Positions 18,182-26,936 of a stretch of 49,235 nt of DNA are shown in pieces (the first letter of the stretch is position 1; each line of letters begins with the position of its first letter). A program made the translations under genes and the position numbers. The DNA is from an uncultured Acetatifactor sp. (GTDB lineage: Bacteria > Bacillota > Clostridia > Lachnospirales > Lachnospiraceae), in assembly GCA_910578815.1 (NCBI GenBank), contig CAJTSE010000003.1:15675-64909 (forward strand). Reading direction: 5' to 3'. Under the pieces are notes generated by a model, which was not told the DNA's origin, did not search any database, and saw nothing but the letters and a program-made list of their open reading frames with translations.

Positions 18182-18229
18182 TATAATATAAGCGTTTCGG
18201 TGTTGACAAACCGGAGCGCTTATATTATA
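18182..18229. terminator. Long hairpin after spoVAC, overlapping the next promoter
   Basis: TATAATATAAGCG (18182-18194) pairs exactly with 18217-18229. Six further pairs, including G-U, extend the stem to 19 bp with a 10-nt loop. There is no T run. The 3' arm carries the spacer and -10 of the following promoter, so the same DNA serves as transcript end and promoter. Confidence 0.6.
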
Positions 18230-18231
18230 GT
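18203..18231 (+). promoter_or_regulatory. Strong sigma-A promoter of the GntR-ABC operon
   Basis: A perfect TTGACA (18203-18208) and TATAGT (18226-18231) are spaced by exactly 17 bp. The transcript would start near 18238, inside the inverted repeat that follows, about 95 nt before the GntR-family ATG. Confidence 0.8.
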
Positions 18232-18279
18232 GTAAGTGTATTAACCTACTTAATACGCTCTAAATACATAATACACTTA
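18229..18279. promoter_or_regulatory. Operator-like inverted repeat for the YtrA-type regulator
   Basis: TAAGTGTATTA (18233-18243) and its exact inverse TAATACACTTA (18269-18279) flank the predicted transcription start. AGTGTA occurs twice in tandem at 18229-18240. YtrA-family GntR proteins are known to bind AGTGTA/TACACT inverted repeats, though usually with a shorter spacing than the 31 bp seen here between the outer half-sites. Autoregulation of the operon by its first gene is the likely role. Confidence 0.75.
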
Positions 18280-18331
18280 TGGCGGACTAATGGTATAAGA
18301 TAACGGTTTTCAGGGAAGGGGAGGTGAGCCC

Positions 18332-18706
18332 ATGATTTTGTTGGACTACCGGGATAAAAGACCAATATATGAGCAAGTCGTGGAAAAGCTGGAGCGGCTC
18401 ATCATGGGGGGGGCGCTGGAGACTGACTCCAAGATGCCCAGTGTCAGGGCCATGGGGATGGATTTGGCGGTAAATCCTAATACCATCCAGCGGGCCTATA
18501 ATCAGTTGGAACAGGAAGGCTACCTCTACACCGTATCAGGAAGAGGTAGTTTTGTGGCGCCTGAAAGCGAATGGCGGGAGGGCAAAAAGAAAAAGCTGCT
18601 GACGGAATGGCGCCTGGTGACGGAACGCGCCAAGGAGGCAGGGCTGACAAGAGAGCAGCTTGTGATACAGCTGGATCAGGTATATGAGGGGGTGGCGCGG
18701 ACATGA
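18332..18706 (+). CDS. GntR-family regulator, YtrA subfamily
   Basis: 124 residues: an N-terminal winged HTH (LDYRDKRPIYEQVVEKLERL, then PSVRAMGMDLAVNPNTIQRA and GYLYTVSGRGSFV) and only a short helical C-terminal tail of about 45 residues. This is typical of the YtrA subfamily, which lacks a large effector domain. Members repress neighbouring ABC transporter operons that respond to cell-wall-active agents. GGGGAGGTGA precedes the ATG, and the stop overlaps the start of the ABC ATPase (ATGA). Confidence 0.92.
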   Translation: MILLDYRDKRPIYEQVVEKLERLIMGGALETDSKMPSVRAMGMDLAVNPNTIQRAYNQLEQEGYLYTVSGRGSFVAPESEWREGKKKKLLTEWRLVTERAKEAGLTREQLVIQLDQVYEGVART

Positions 18707-19605
18707 TCGAGGTAAAAAGTCTCAGTAAATATTTTGACAAAATGAAAGCCATAGATAATGTCAGTGTCCATATCGAGGAAGGGCACGTATTCGGGCTGAT
18801 CGGCACTAACGGCGCCGGGAAGTCAACCTTTATGAGAGCCTTAAGCGGGGTGCTAAGACCGGATGCCGGGCAGATTTTAATTGATGGGGAGCCAGTGTAT
18901 GACAATCCTTCTGTGAAGGAAAAGGTATTTTATATTTCCGATGACCAATACTTTTTTAAGAGCGGAAATCCAAGAGATATGGCAAAGCTGTATAAAACCT
19001 GCTATCCCAGCTTTGACATGGAGAAATGGAAGGATTTGATGAAAAAGCTGGGATTGGATGAATCCAGAAAGATTAATACTTTTTCCAAGGGAATGAAAAA
19101 GCAGTTGTCCTTGATCTGTGGCATATGTGCTGGTACAAAGTATCTTCTTTGCGATGAGACATTCGATGGACTGGACCCGGTGATGCGTCAGGCAGTGAAG
19201 GCTCTTTTTGTAAAAGAGATGGACTTAAGGGGCCTGACCCCGGTCATTGCTTCTCATAATTTAAGGGAGCTGGAGGACATCTGTGAGTATGTGGGACTGC
19301 TTCATAAGGGAGGGATACTGCTGGAGAAGGATATAGATGGTATGAAGCTGAACATCCATAAGCTCCAGTGCGTGATCAGGGAAGATGAGATGCTGCAGAA
19401 GATGAAAAACAGTCTCGATGTGGCAACCGTGGATAACAGAGGCTCCCTGTATACGGTGACGGTGCGAGGAGAAAAGGAGCGCATTGTGGAATTTATGGAG
19501 CTGCTGAATCCTGTTTTTTATGAATTATTGCCTCTGTCTCTGGAGGAAATATTTATCAGTGAAACGGAGGTGAAGGGCTATGACGTCAAAGCATTGCTTT
19601 TTTAG
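18703..19605 (+). CDS. ABC transporter ATP-binding protein
   Basis: 300 residues. Walker A GTNGAGKST, signature FSKGMKKQLSLI (a degenerate LSGGQ, usual in this subfamily), Walker B YLLCDETFDGLDP and H-loop SHNLREL are all present. A C-terminal extension of about 80 residues follows the ATPase core. It overlaps the regulator by 4 bp and the permease by 26 bp, so translation is coupled. It probably powers the 760-residue permease next door. Confidence 0.92.
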   Translation: MIEVKSLSKYFDKMKAIDNVSVHIEEGHVFGLIGTNGAGKSTFMRALSGVLRPDAGQILIDGEPVYDNPSVKEKVFYISDDQYFFKSGNPRDMAKLYKTCYPSFDMEKWKDLMKKLGLDESRKINTFSKGMKKQLSLICGICAGTKYLLCDETFDGLDPVMRQAVKALFVKEMDLRGLTPVIASHNLRELEDICEYVGLLHKGGILLEKDIDGMKLNIHKLQCVIREDEMLQKMKNSLDVATVDNRGSLYTVTVRGEKERIVEFMELLNPVFYELLPLSLEEIFISETEVKGYDVKALLF

Positions 19606-21862
19606 GATGATGAAAGAGGATTTCCGGCATAAGATCTGGATGCTGGTTCTCTCTGTTTTGGGAAATATGATGGCAGTTCCCGTTACCTATCTGATCAGCG
19701 TTGATAATGGCTCAAATGTGGTAACGGTACGTAACTTGACGAGTCAGATCGGCCGGCTGGGGAACTTTTTTGTAGATACGCTGATGATTACGGGGGGGAT
19801 CGTAGCCATAGCAGGAGCGCTGATTGTGGGATTGGCCGGATTTCGTTATGTATTTCATCGAAATATGGTGGATACCTATCACAGCATTCCGGTCAGGAGA
19901 AGAACGCTTTTTCTGGTAAATTGGCTAAATGGCTTTTTGATTTGGTTCGGGCCTTTTCTGGCAGCCCTGGTCGTGACGGTTTTGCTTGGGCTGGGAAAGC
20001 TGAGCTTTCTTAGGAATAGCCTGTCTTCACTGGTAATGAGCGAAGCGGAGAAGAAAACGGTGTCCTTCTGGCTGACGGGCGGCGGGCTTTTGAAGGAAGC
20101 TCTGATTTCATTGCTGGCCCTGACAACTGCGTTTCTGCTGGTGTATCATTTAGTACTGCTGGCAGTGATGATCTGCGGTAATATGCTGAATACTCTGGTG
20201 ACTACGGCGGTTCTGGGAACGGGGGCGCTTGCGATCTGGGCCTTGTTTCATGCGTTTTGTGGAGAGTACTTTTATACCTTTGTACAAAACGCACATACAG
20301 GATACCGTCAGATAATGTACGCGTCGCCGCTTGCCTCGTCTATTGTACTGTTGATCAGGAGGGGAGACTATTATGAGTTAAACGGAGGAAGCCTTTTCTG
20401 GCTGGATGTTGCCATTAATCTGGGGCTGGCGCTGGGGATGGGTTTACTTGCCTTTTATGGCTATAGAAGGCGGCCTTCCGAATTGGCGGAGCAGGGGCTG
20501 AGGATCAAGCCCGTGAGATTTCTGATACAGATTGCGGTTTCTCTGGGGGCAGCCATGGGCGGGTGGATATTCTTCTACATGATCGGAGAAAGCGCTGGAC
20601 TTGTCTGGGGCATTTTCGGAGCAGTCCTGGCAGGCGGAGTGGCCTTCGGGGTGCTGGATATAATTTTTCACATGGATTTTAAAAGCTTTTTTGACCACAA
20701 GATATTGATGGGTGTGATGGTGGCCGCAGGGGTTTGCACGGGATTATTGTTTTACTATGACTGGCTGGGATACGACAGCTATCTTCCTGAGGCGGAAGAG
20801 CTTGCGGAGATAGCGGTATATAATAATCTCCGCAGTAATGGGTATGGCAGCTACTATGATTTAGACCACACCGAGCATCCCTTAAACAGTGTACACATCC
20901 GGGACATTGAGGCGGCGTATGCTTTTCTGGAGTCGGTGACAATGCCTGTGAGGGCAGACATGGAGGAAGCCGGGGGATATGATGACGAGCTGATACTTAC
21001 CAAGGTTACCCTGCATAACGGCAGGACATACTACAGGAAGTACACCGTGACAAAGAAAAACGATGAGCCTGCTTATAAACTGCTTTCCTCTCCGGAGTAT
21101 CTGGATGTAAATTTCAGAATCGGACCGGAAGAGGGTGAGAGTTATAGAACCATAAACTTAAGCCGTGGTTATTCTTATCAGGAAATACAGATGAATACTG
21201 AAGAGGGAATCCGGCTGTTTGAGGCAGTCTGTCAGGGATATAACCGGGATCTGGAGGAAAATCCGAAGGCATTTATCTGTGGAGACGGGCGTTTGCTGTG
21301 TAGTATCAAGCTGTTTGACGAGCATTATAATTTCAGCCGGTATCTGGAGGTCTTTGAAGGAATGACCCATACCAGGGAAGCCTTGCGGCAGCAGGGATTT
21401 ACAGAATTTGCGGAGCCGGAGGATGCGGAGAATGTGGAAGAGATCCGGTTGAGCCTGGGGTATCGGTATATGGAAGAGGAAGGCGGGTATGACTTGGTGA
21501 CCATGGCCAGGGAGGTCTATGGCGTCAATCCTGCGGAAGGCCAGGAAGAGGCCGCAGATGATACGGAAGCGGGTTATAATCCGGCCACGGCAGATCAAAA
21601 GACAATGTCATCGGATGAAATTGTGCTGCATATTACGGACAAGGAAGAAATCAAAGAACTTCTGGAACTGCTTTCCTTTGAGGAAACCAGAAATTACAAC
21701 GGAGGCGCTTTCCGCGAAAGGCAGGTATATCAGATCACGCTGATACCTGTGGAAAAAGAGGAATCTGTGGTGAGTGAGATCCCGATGAGTATTTCTTATG
21801 GGACATTGCCGGAAAAATACATTCTGCGTTTTGGAACGCTTGCATCGGAAACAGCCAAATGA
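19580..21862 (+). CDS. Large ABC transporter permease with a soluble domain
   Basis: 760 residues. The N-terminal half has about eight hydrophobic helices (for example GGIVAIAGALIVGLAGFRYV) and the VDTYHSIPVRRRTLF loop typical of the YtrC/YtrD-like permeases paired with YtrA regulators. After residue about 400 the protein is hydrophilic and acidic for some 350 residues (LPEAEELAEIAVYNNLRSNG onward), probably an external domain. The start is the ATG at 19580, with GGAGG nine bases upstream inside the ATPase gene. The substrate is unknown; envelope-stress or peptide-antibiotic sensing is inferred from the operon type only. Confidence 0.83.
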   Translation: MTSKHCFFRMMKEDFRHKIWMLVLSVLGNMMAVPVTYLISVDNGSNVVTVRNLTSQIGRLGNFFVDTLMITGGIVAIAGALIVGLAGFRYVFHRNMVDTYHSIPVRRRTLFLVNWLNGFLIWFGPFLAALVVTVLLGLGKLSFLRNSLSSLVMSEAEKKTVSFWLTGGGLLKEALISLLALTTAFLLVYHLVLLAVMICGNMLNTLVTTAVLGTGALAIWALFHAFCGEYFYTFVQNAHTGYRQIMYASPLASSIVLLIRRGDYYELNGGSLFWLDVAINLGLALGMGLLAFYGYRRRPSELAEQGLRIKPVRFLIQIAVSLGAAMGGWIFFYMIGESAGLVWGIFGAVLAGGVAFGVLDIIFHMDFKSFFDHKILMGVMVAAGVCTGLLFYYDWLGYDSYLPEAEELAEIAVYNNLRSNGYGSYYDLDHTEHPLNSVHIRDIEAAYAFLESVTMPVRADMEEAGGYDDELILTKVTLHNGRTYYRKYTVTKKNDEPAYKLLSSPEYLDVNFRIGPEEGESYRTINLSRGYSYQEIQMNTEEGIRLFEAVCQGYNRDLEENPKAFICGDGRLLCSIKLFDEHYNFSRYLEVFEGMTHTREALRQQGFTEFAEPEDAENVEEIRLSLGYRYMEEEGGYDLVTMAREVYGVNPAEGQEEAADDTEAGYNPATADQKTMSSDEIVLHITDKEEIKELLELLSFEETRNYNGGAFRERQVYQITLIPVEKEESVVSEIPMSISYGTLPEKYILRFGTLASETAK

Positions 21863-21920
21863 AAGGAAGCGCATCCGGCGAGAGAAAACTGCAGGTTGCG
21901 GAAAGGGTATGGTGATTGGA

Positions 21921-22625
21921 ATGAGTGAGAGACAGTATGACGGTACTATATTAATCTATGGCGTGGAAGGGGCATCGGAAGCCCTGGAATGTATGCTGAA
22001 GGGCTGTGGCCTTGGGGTGAAAAGGCTGAACACAAAGGAAGAGCTGTCAGAGAACTTTCCAAGGGAAGAAACGGCGCTTTTGCTGTTTGATTTCCAGACG
22101 GAGGCTGGAAATGACGCAGCGGCGCTGGGACTGCTATCGGACTTAAGGAAAGGCAGCGGTAAGCCTATCGTAGCCATTGTGGACAGGGCGAGAGAGATGC
22201 TGCGAATTCTGGCTTTGAATGCCGGGGCCGATGATCTGCTGGACAGCGAATGCTCATGTTTGGAGAGTCTTGCACGTATTCAAGCGCAGATCCGCTGTTA
22301 CCGCAGGCTCACTGAGGAAAGAAAAGCCTGTCCGATGAAGCTGGATGACCTGGAGGTGGACGACAATGCAAAGCTTGTTCTGGTAAAAGGGAACAGGGTA
22401 AATTTGACACCCACAGAGTACAAGATTCTGCATCTCCTTATGGAGCGGCCCGGACGCGTGCTGTCTAATAAGGAGATTTATGAAAGCATCTGGAAGATGG
22501 CTCCCATTGGTGCGGACAATACGGTAGCGGTGCATATTCGCCATATTCGGGAAAAGATAGAGGAAAATCCTCAGGAGCCTCGTTATCTTCATGTGGTCTG
22601 GGGACAGGGTTATAAAGTGGGATAG
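21921..22625 (+). CDS. OmpR/PhoB-type regulator with a degenerate receiver domain
   Basis: 234 residues. The C-terminal winged helix is typical (VNLTPTEYKILHLLMERPGR, then DNTVAVHIRHIREKIE and VVWGQGYKVG). The N-terminal receiver-like domain has lost key residues: the usual Asp pair after the first strand is replaced by ILIYGVEGA, the Thr/Ser of the fourth strand is missing (PIVAIVDRA), and the conserved Lys after GADD is absent (GADDLLDSE). An Asp survives at the phosphoacceptor strand (LLLFDFQ). No partner kinase is adjacent. It may act without phosphorylation. The start is ATG 21921 or 21909; the former follows GGTGAT. Confidence 0.82.
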   Translation: MSERQYDGTILIYGVEGASEALECMLKGCGLGVKRLNTKEELSENFPREETALLLFDFQTEAGNDAAALGLLSDLRKGSGKPIVAIVDRAREMLRILALNAGADDLLDSECSCLESLARIQAQIRCYRRLTEERKACPMKLDDLEVDDNAKLVLVKGNRVNLTPTEYKILHLLMERPGRVLSNKEIYESIWKMAPIGADNTVAVHIRHIREKIEENPQEPRYLHVVWGQGYKVG

Positions 22626-22640
22626 AGTCTGTTTTTATAG

Positions 22641-22669
22641 TGGAAAAAGACGATGCGTCATGATATAAT
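22641..22669 (+). promoter_or_regulatory. Possible promoter for the YczE-like gene
   Basis: A perfect TATAAT (22664-22669) with a weak -35 (TGGAAA, 22641-22646) at 17 bp. It lies between the regulator stop and the GTG at 22712. Confidence 0.4.
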
Positions 22670-22711
22670 AGGCGCAGTGGAAAATCAAGCGGTAGATCCG
22701 GAGGTACAGGT

Positions 22712-23386
22712 GTGAAACTGACATGCTTTGCAAGGCCGCCCAAGTTTAAAAACAGGCTGCTCATGGTGATTATAGGAGTTATGCTGCAGGGGTTTGGGTT
22801 ATCGTTGTTAATCAGATTGAATCTGGGAACGGATCCCTGTTCCTGTCTGACGCAGGGAGTCATTAAATATGTTCACATAAGCTTTGGCACAGCCCAGCTT
22901 TTGTGCCATCTGGTTACCTTCCTTTTTGTAATTTGCTTTGATATGAGTCTGATTGGCTTCGGGACCATAGGCAATATGGTGTTCTTGGGTTATATTGCGG
23001 ATTTTTGGGGATGGGTATGGGACAGAACTCTTCCGGTAGATTTTTTTCGGCAGACAGGAGTCCGTTTTGGATTGCTGATTCCTGTGTTGGCTGTCTTTAT
23101 TCTGGGTGCATCTACATATATCACCGCCGGGCTGGGAACCTCGCCTTATGACGGGCTTCCCTTTATTCTGTCAAAGCATATAAAGAATCTGCCTTTTAAG
23201 GCAGTGAGAATGATATGGGACATCGGATTTATGGCGGTGGGCTTCCTTCTGGGCGGAGACGTGGGAATCGTCACGGTGGGGGTGGCCTTCTTCTTAGGAC
23301 CTGTGATTGCATGGCTGGGAAAGAAATTGAATCGGTTTATTTCAGTGAGTAATGAGGAAAAAAGCCATGCCTGCATGGATATTTGA
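22712..23386 (+). CDS. YczE/YyaS/YitT-family integral membrane protein
   Basis: 224 residues with about five hydrophobic helices. Two repeated signatures mark the family: LSLLIRLNLGTDPCSCLTQG in the first half and YITAGLGTSPYDGLPFILSK in the second. The GTG start is set by GGAGG at 22700-22704. Function unknown. The strand and close spacing suggest a link to the degenerate OmpR-type regulator upstream. Confidence 0.85.
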   Translation: MKLTCFARPPKFKNRLLMVIIGVMLQGFGLSLLIRLNLGTDPCSCLTQGVIKYVHISFGTAQLLCHLVTFLFVICFDMSLIGFGTIGNMVFLGYIADFWGWVWDRTLPVDFFRQTGVRFGLLIPVLAVFILGASTYITAGLGTSPYDGLPFILSKHIKNLPFKAVRMIWDIGFMAVGFLLGGDVGIVTVGVAFFLGPVIAWLGKKLNRFISVSNEEKSHACMDI

Positions 23387-23460
23387 CTTCCGCCGGGAAA
23401 TAAGTGATGATGGATGACCGGTTCGGTCAATTAGAAAGCAGCCGGGTTTGGAGAACAGAT

Positions 23461-24165
23461 ATGGAAAGCTGGTATGAGAGGACAAAGCAGCTGCTTGGCA
23501 GTGAGAATATGGAGAAGCTGGCCCGGTCAAGGGTAGCGGTATTTGGTGTGGGCGGCGTAGGCGGATATGTGGTGGAGGCCCTGGCCAGATGTGGTATAGG
23601 CTTTATGGATCTGATTGATGCGGACGTGGTGGCCCCAAGCAATATAAACCGTCAGATCATTGCAACGGTCAGCACCATAGGGAGACCTAAGGTGGAAGCA
23701 GCACGGGACAGGGTGAGGGACATTAATCCGGAATGTCGGGTTAATATTCACAAAATATTTTATCTGCCGGAGACGGCAGATCGTTTTGATTTCAGAGAAT
23801 ATGATTATGTGGTGGACGCCATCGACACGGTATCGGGAAAGCTGATGCTGGCGGAGCAGGCAGGAACTGCGGGAACGCCAATCATCAGTTCCATGGGAGC
23901 GGGAAACAAGCTGGACCCCACAGCTTTCCGGGTGGCGGATATTTACAATACAAAAGTATGTCCTCTGGCCAGGGTAATGCGCAGAGAGCTGCGCAAAAGA
24001 GGTATTGAAGCTCTGAAGGTGGTGTATTCCGAGGAAGAGCCGCTTAAATCCGGCGGTGTTCCCGGCAGTATAGCCTTTGTGCCTTCCGTGGCAGGGCTGA
24101 TTCTGGCGGGGGAAGTGGTGAAGGATTTACTGCGGGCAGGCAGCATTGACACTGCCAATATTTGA
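23461..24165 (+). CDS. tcdA: tRNA threonylcarbamoyladenosine dehydratase (TcdA/CsdL-like)
   Basis: 234 residues. ThiF/E1-like fold with the nucleotide-binding GVGGVGGYVVEAL, the adenylation-site Asp and Arg in DADVVAPSNINRQ, and the family signature DAIDTVSGKLML. The C-terminal region GGVPGSIAFVPSVAGLILAG is characteristic. It uses ATP to cyclise t6A37 of tRNAs. The frame is open from 23404 (GTG-ATG-ATG), but known family members begin just before the element aligned here as WYERTKQLLGSENMEKL, and GGAG lies nine bases before the ATG at 23461. folD follows after 15 bp. Confidence 0.9.
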   Translation: MESWYERTKQLLGSENMEKLARSRVAVFGVGGVGGYVVEALARCGIGFMDLIDADVVAPSNINRQIIATVSTIGRPKVEAARDRVRDINPECRVNIHKIFYLPETADRFDFREYDYVVDAIDTVSGKLMLAEQAGTAGTPIISSMGAGNKLDPTAFRVADIYNTKVCPLARVMRRELRKRGIEALKVVYSEEEPLKSGGVPGSIAFVPSVAGLILAGEVVKDLLRAGSIDTANI

Positions 24166-24180
24166 CAGGGAGGAAAGGAT

Positions 24181-25029
24181 ATGTACCAAATCATTGACGG
24201 AAAGAAGATTTCACAGGAAATTAAGGACGAGCTGAAGGAAAGAATGGCGCAGATGAAGGCAAAGGGGGAGAGCAGGTGCCTGGCGGTGATCCAGGTGGGG
24301 GCGGACCCGGCCTCCAGCGTCTATGTCAACAATAAGAAAAAAGCCTGTGAGTATGTGGGCATTGAATCCTTAAGCTTTTGTCTGGCGGAGGAAACTACGG
24401 AGGAAGAGCTGTTGAAGCTCATCGAAGAGCTGAATGCAAAGAAGAACGTAAACGGTATTCTGGTTCAGCTGCCCCTGCCGAAGCATATTGACGAAGAGAA
24501 GATTCTGCTTGCCATCTCGCCGGATAAGGATGTGGACGGATTTCATCCTGTCAGTGTGGGCAATTTAAGCATTGGCAGGCCCGGCTTTGTATCCTGCACC
24601 CCGGCGGGAGTGATCCAGCTTTTGAAGCGTTCCGGCATTACTATTGAAGGAAAAGAATGTGTGGTGCTGGGGCGGAGTAATATCGTGGGGAAACCCATGG
24701 CCATGCTGCTGCTGCGGGAGAACGGAACGGTTACGGTCTGCCATTCCAGAACAAAGGATTTAAAGGAAATTACCAGACGGGCTGACATCCTGGTGGTGGC
24801 CATCGGAAAGCCGAAATTTATAGATGAGAGCTATATTAAAGAGGGAGCCGTAGTTATTGATGTGGGTATTCACAGGGATGAAAACAATAAGCTCTGCGGG
24901 GATGTGGATTTCGAGAAGGCGGCTCCCCACTGCAGCGCCATCACCCCGGTTCCCGGCGGCGTAGGCCCCATGACTATCGCCATGCTGATGAGTAACTGCG
25001 TGGTCGGAATCGGTTCAGACGTGTTGTAA
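24181..25029 (+). CDS. folD: Bifunctional methylenetetrahydrofolate dehydrogenase/cyclohydrolase
   Basis: 282 residues, the usual FolD length. The signatures GILVQLPLPKHI, SPDKDVDGFHP, CTPAGVIQLL, VVLGRSNIVGKPMAMLL and PVPGGVGPMTIAML are present. The catalytic Lys lies in the YVNNKKKACEYVGI element near residue 56. The enzyme interconverts 5,10-methylene-, methenyl- and 10-formyl-THF. GGGAGGAAAGG sets the ATG. It is probably co-transcribed with tcdA. Confidence 0.97.
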   Translation: MYQIIDGKKISQEIKDELKERMAQMKAKGESRCLAVIQVGADPASSVYVNNKKKACEYVGIESLSFCLAEETTEEELLKLIEELNAKKNVNGILVQLPLPKHIDEEKILLAISPDKDVDGFHPVSVGNLSIGRPGFVSCTPAGVIQLLKRSGITIEGKECVVLGRSNIVGKPMAMLLLRENGTVTVCHSRTKDLKEITRRADILVVAIGKPKFIDESYIKEGAVVIDVGIHRDENNKLCGDVDFEKAAPHCSAITPVPGGVGPMTIAMLMSNCVVGIGSDVL

Positions 25030-25088
25030 GCCGAGAACAGTCGTGCAGATGGTAAAAGACCCCAACAACCTGACGGTGCCAGCCGCCC

Positions 25089-25199
25089 GTTATTCTCATT
25101 TGGACACGCTTTTGCTTGAGGTTCGACGCAGCGGTACCTAAGCAAGCACAGTACGCTTGCCAAGTACCGGCGTCTCACACAGTCCTCATTGAGAACAAC
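25089..25199. repeat. About 110-bp imperfect palindromic intergenic element
   Basis: The ends GTTATTCTCA (25089) and its near-inverse (to 25199) pair, and the centre forms a strong hairpin: CGGTACCTAAGCAAGC (25132-25147) with GCTTGCCAAGTACCG (25155-25169). The intermediate GGAC, GAG and ACGC blocks pair as well, with extra bases on the left arm. Further right, GTCTGTCA and TGACAGAC form another inverted pair. The 338-bp gap between folD and the peptide-transport operon holds this element and a promoter, but no gene. Confidence 0.65.
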
Positions 25200-25288
25200 G
25201 AGTGTCTGTCACCTGTTACTTGATTACGGGGTGTCAGTACTGTTACGACAACGCTGTTATGACAGACGGGCGTCTTTAAGAAAAACAC

Positions 25289-25316
25289 TTGCAAATACCG
25301 TATACTATGGTAAAAT
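25289..25316 (+). promoter_or_regulatory. Promoter of the oligopeptide importer operon
   Basis: TTGCAA (25289-25294) and TAAAAT (25311-25316) are 16 bp apart, about 45 bp before the ATG of the substrate-binding protein. Confidence 0.6.
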
Positions 25317-25367
25317 GAGGGTGACAATCGAATAGTGAGAGGTTTATGAATCGAAGAGGAGAAGAGT

Positions 25368-26936
25368 ATGAAAAAGAAACTTTTCAGTTTACTTTTAACG
25401 GCGCTTCTGACGATGGCTGTACTGGGCGGATGCGGCTCAGACGGTACAGGAGAGTCTTCGGGGAATAATTCCTCAAAAGGTACATCTGCTTTGGAGCCGG
25501 CAGGTGATCCGGTCTACGGAGGCTCCGTTGTTGTAGGAATACAGCAGGATATTGACAGTCTTGACCCACACAAAGCAACTGCGGCAGGAACTAAGGAAAT
25601 TCTGTTTAATATCTTTGAAGGCCTGGTAAAGCCTGATAAGAACGGCGATCTGATGAAAGCAATCGCCAGCGATTACACCGTTTCCGAGGATGGTTTGATC
25701 TATACCTTCACCTTGAGAGAGGGTGTGAAGTTCCATAACGGCAGTGCTGTGACGGCTGAGGATGTGAAATATTCTCTGGAGAGGGCTTCCGGTCTTCTGG
25801 ACGGCACACCGTTGATTTCATCATTAAAGGTTTTAACAAGCGTAGAAATAATTGACGAAAAAACGGTTCAGGTCACAGTGGGCAGCGCAAATACGGAGCT
25901 GATTTACAGCTTTGTGGCGGCCATCATTCCTGCGGGCAGCGGGGAGGATGAAAGCGGAACACCCATTGGTACCGGGCCGTTTTCCTTTGTGTCCTATACG
26001 CCCCAAGAGGGTATTGTGGTGAAGAAAAACAGTGATTACTGGCAGCAGGGACTGCCCTATCTGGATGAGGTGAATTTCAAGATTATCACCAGCACGGATA
26101 CGGCCCTGCTGGAGCTGCAGGGAGGCTCGATCGACATCTATCCTTACCTGACGGACAGCCAGGCAAACGAGCTGAAGAGCAGTTTCCAGATCCTGTCTGC
26201 ACCCTCGGCGGTGGTGCAGGCGCTGTACTTAAACAATGCCGATCCCCTTTTGAGCGACGTTAGGATCAGGCAGGCGATCTGCTATGCGCTTGATAAGGAT
26301 GAGGTCAATGACTTCCTGGCAGGGGGTAACGCCACAATTATCAGTACGGCAATGCTGCCCACGCTGCAAAGCTATTATGTGGATCTGAATGATACTTACG
26401 GCACCGGAGCCAATATCGAGAAGGCGAAGGAGCTGATGAAGGATGCAGGGTATCCTGACGGATTTGATCTGGAGATCACTGTTCCCTCTAACTATGAGTA
26501 TCATGTGCAGACGGCAGAGGTGGTGGTGGAGCAGTTAAAGAAGGCGGGAATCAATGCGGTCATCAATCCTGTAGAGTGGAATACCTGGCTGGAGGACTGC
26601 TACAACGGACGTAAATATCAGTCTACCATCAGCGGCCTCACAAGTGATACCACGCCGGGGTATATGATGAACAGGTTCCAGACGGATTCCAAGAAGAATT
26701 TTATCAACTTTGCAAATGCCGAGTATGATCAGGTATACGAAAAGGCGGCTGCCGCAATGGATCCGACGGAAAAAGCCGGATACTACAAGCAGCTTCAGCA
26801 GATACTGTGTGATGAGGCGGGAAGTGCGTTTATTCAGGTACCTGCCATCACCATTGCCGTGAATCCCAAGCTTGGGGGTTATACCTTCTATCCTGTGTAT
26901 GTGCAGGATATGAGTACGGTGTATTTTGCAGAGTAG
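25368..26936 (+). CDS. ABC transporter substrate-binding lipoprotein, family 5 (peptide/nickel type)
   Basis: 522 residues. The signal peptide ends in a lipobox (VLGGC), giving a lipoprotein on the outer face of the membrane. The SBP_bac_5 fold is shown by DSLDPHKATAAGTKEILFN, YTFTLREGVKFHNGSAVTAE and IRQAICYALDKDEV. The family binds peptides, nickel chelates or related solutes; the ligand cannot be told from sequence. It is the first gene of a four-gene importer operon. Strong GAAGAGGAGAAGAGT ribosome binding site. Confidence 0.92.
   Translation: MKKKLFSLLLTALLTMAVLGGCGSDGTGESSGNNSSKGTSALEPAGDPVYGGSVVVGIQQDIDSLDPHKATAAGTKEILFNIFEGLVKPDKNGDLMKAIASDYTVSEDGLIYTFTLREGVKFHNGSAVTAEDVKYSLERASGLLDGTPLISSLKVLTSVEIIDEKTVQVTVGSANTELIYSFVAAIIPAGSGEDESGTPIGTGPFSFVSYTPQEGIVVKKNSDYWQQGLPYLDEVNFKIITSTDTALLELQGGSIDIYPYLTDSQANELKSSFQILSAPSAVVQALYLNNADPLLSDVRIRQAICYALDKDEVNDFLAGGNATIISTAMLPTLQSYYVDLNDTYGTGANIEKAKELMKDAGYPDGFDLEITVPSNYEYHVQTAEVVVEQLKKAGINAVINPVEWNTWLEDCYNGRKYQSTISGLTSDTTPGYMMNRFQTDSKKNFINFANAEYDQVYEKAAAAMDPTEKAGYYKQLQQILCDEAGSAFIQVPAITIAVNPKLGGYTFYPVYVQDMSTVYFAE

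Noticed and set aside
25030..25367. Folded gap considered as a riboswitch or T-box
   Set aside because: No conserved riboswitch core or T-box sequence was recognised; the symmetry is that of an extragenic palindrome.
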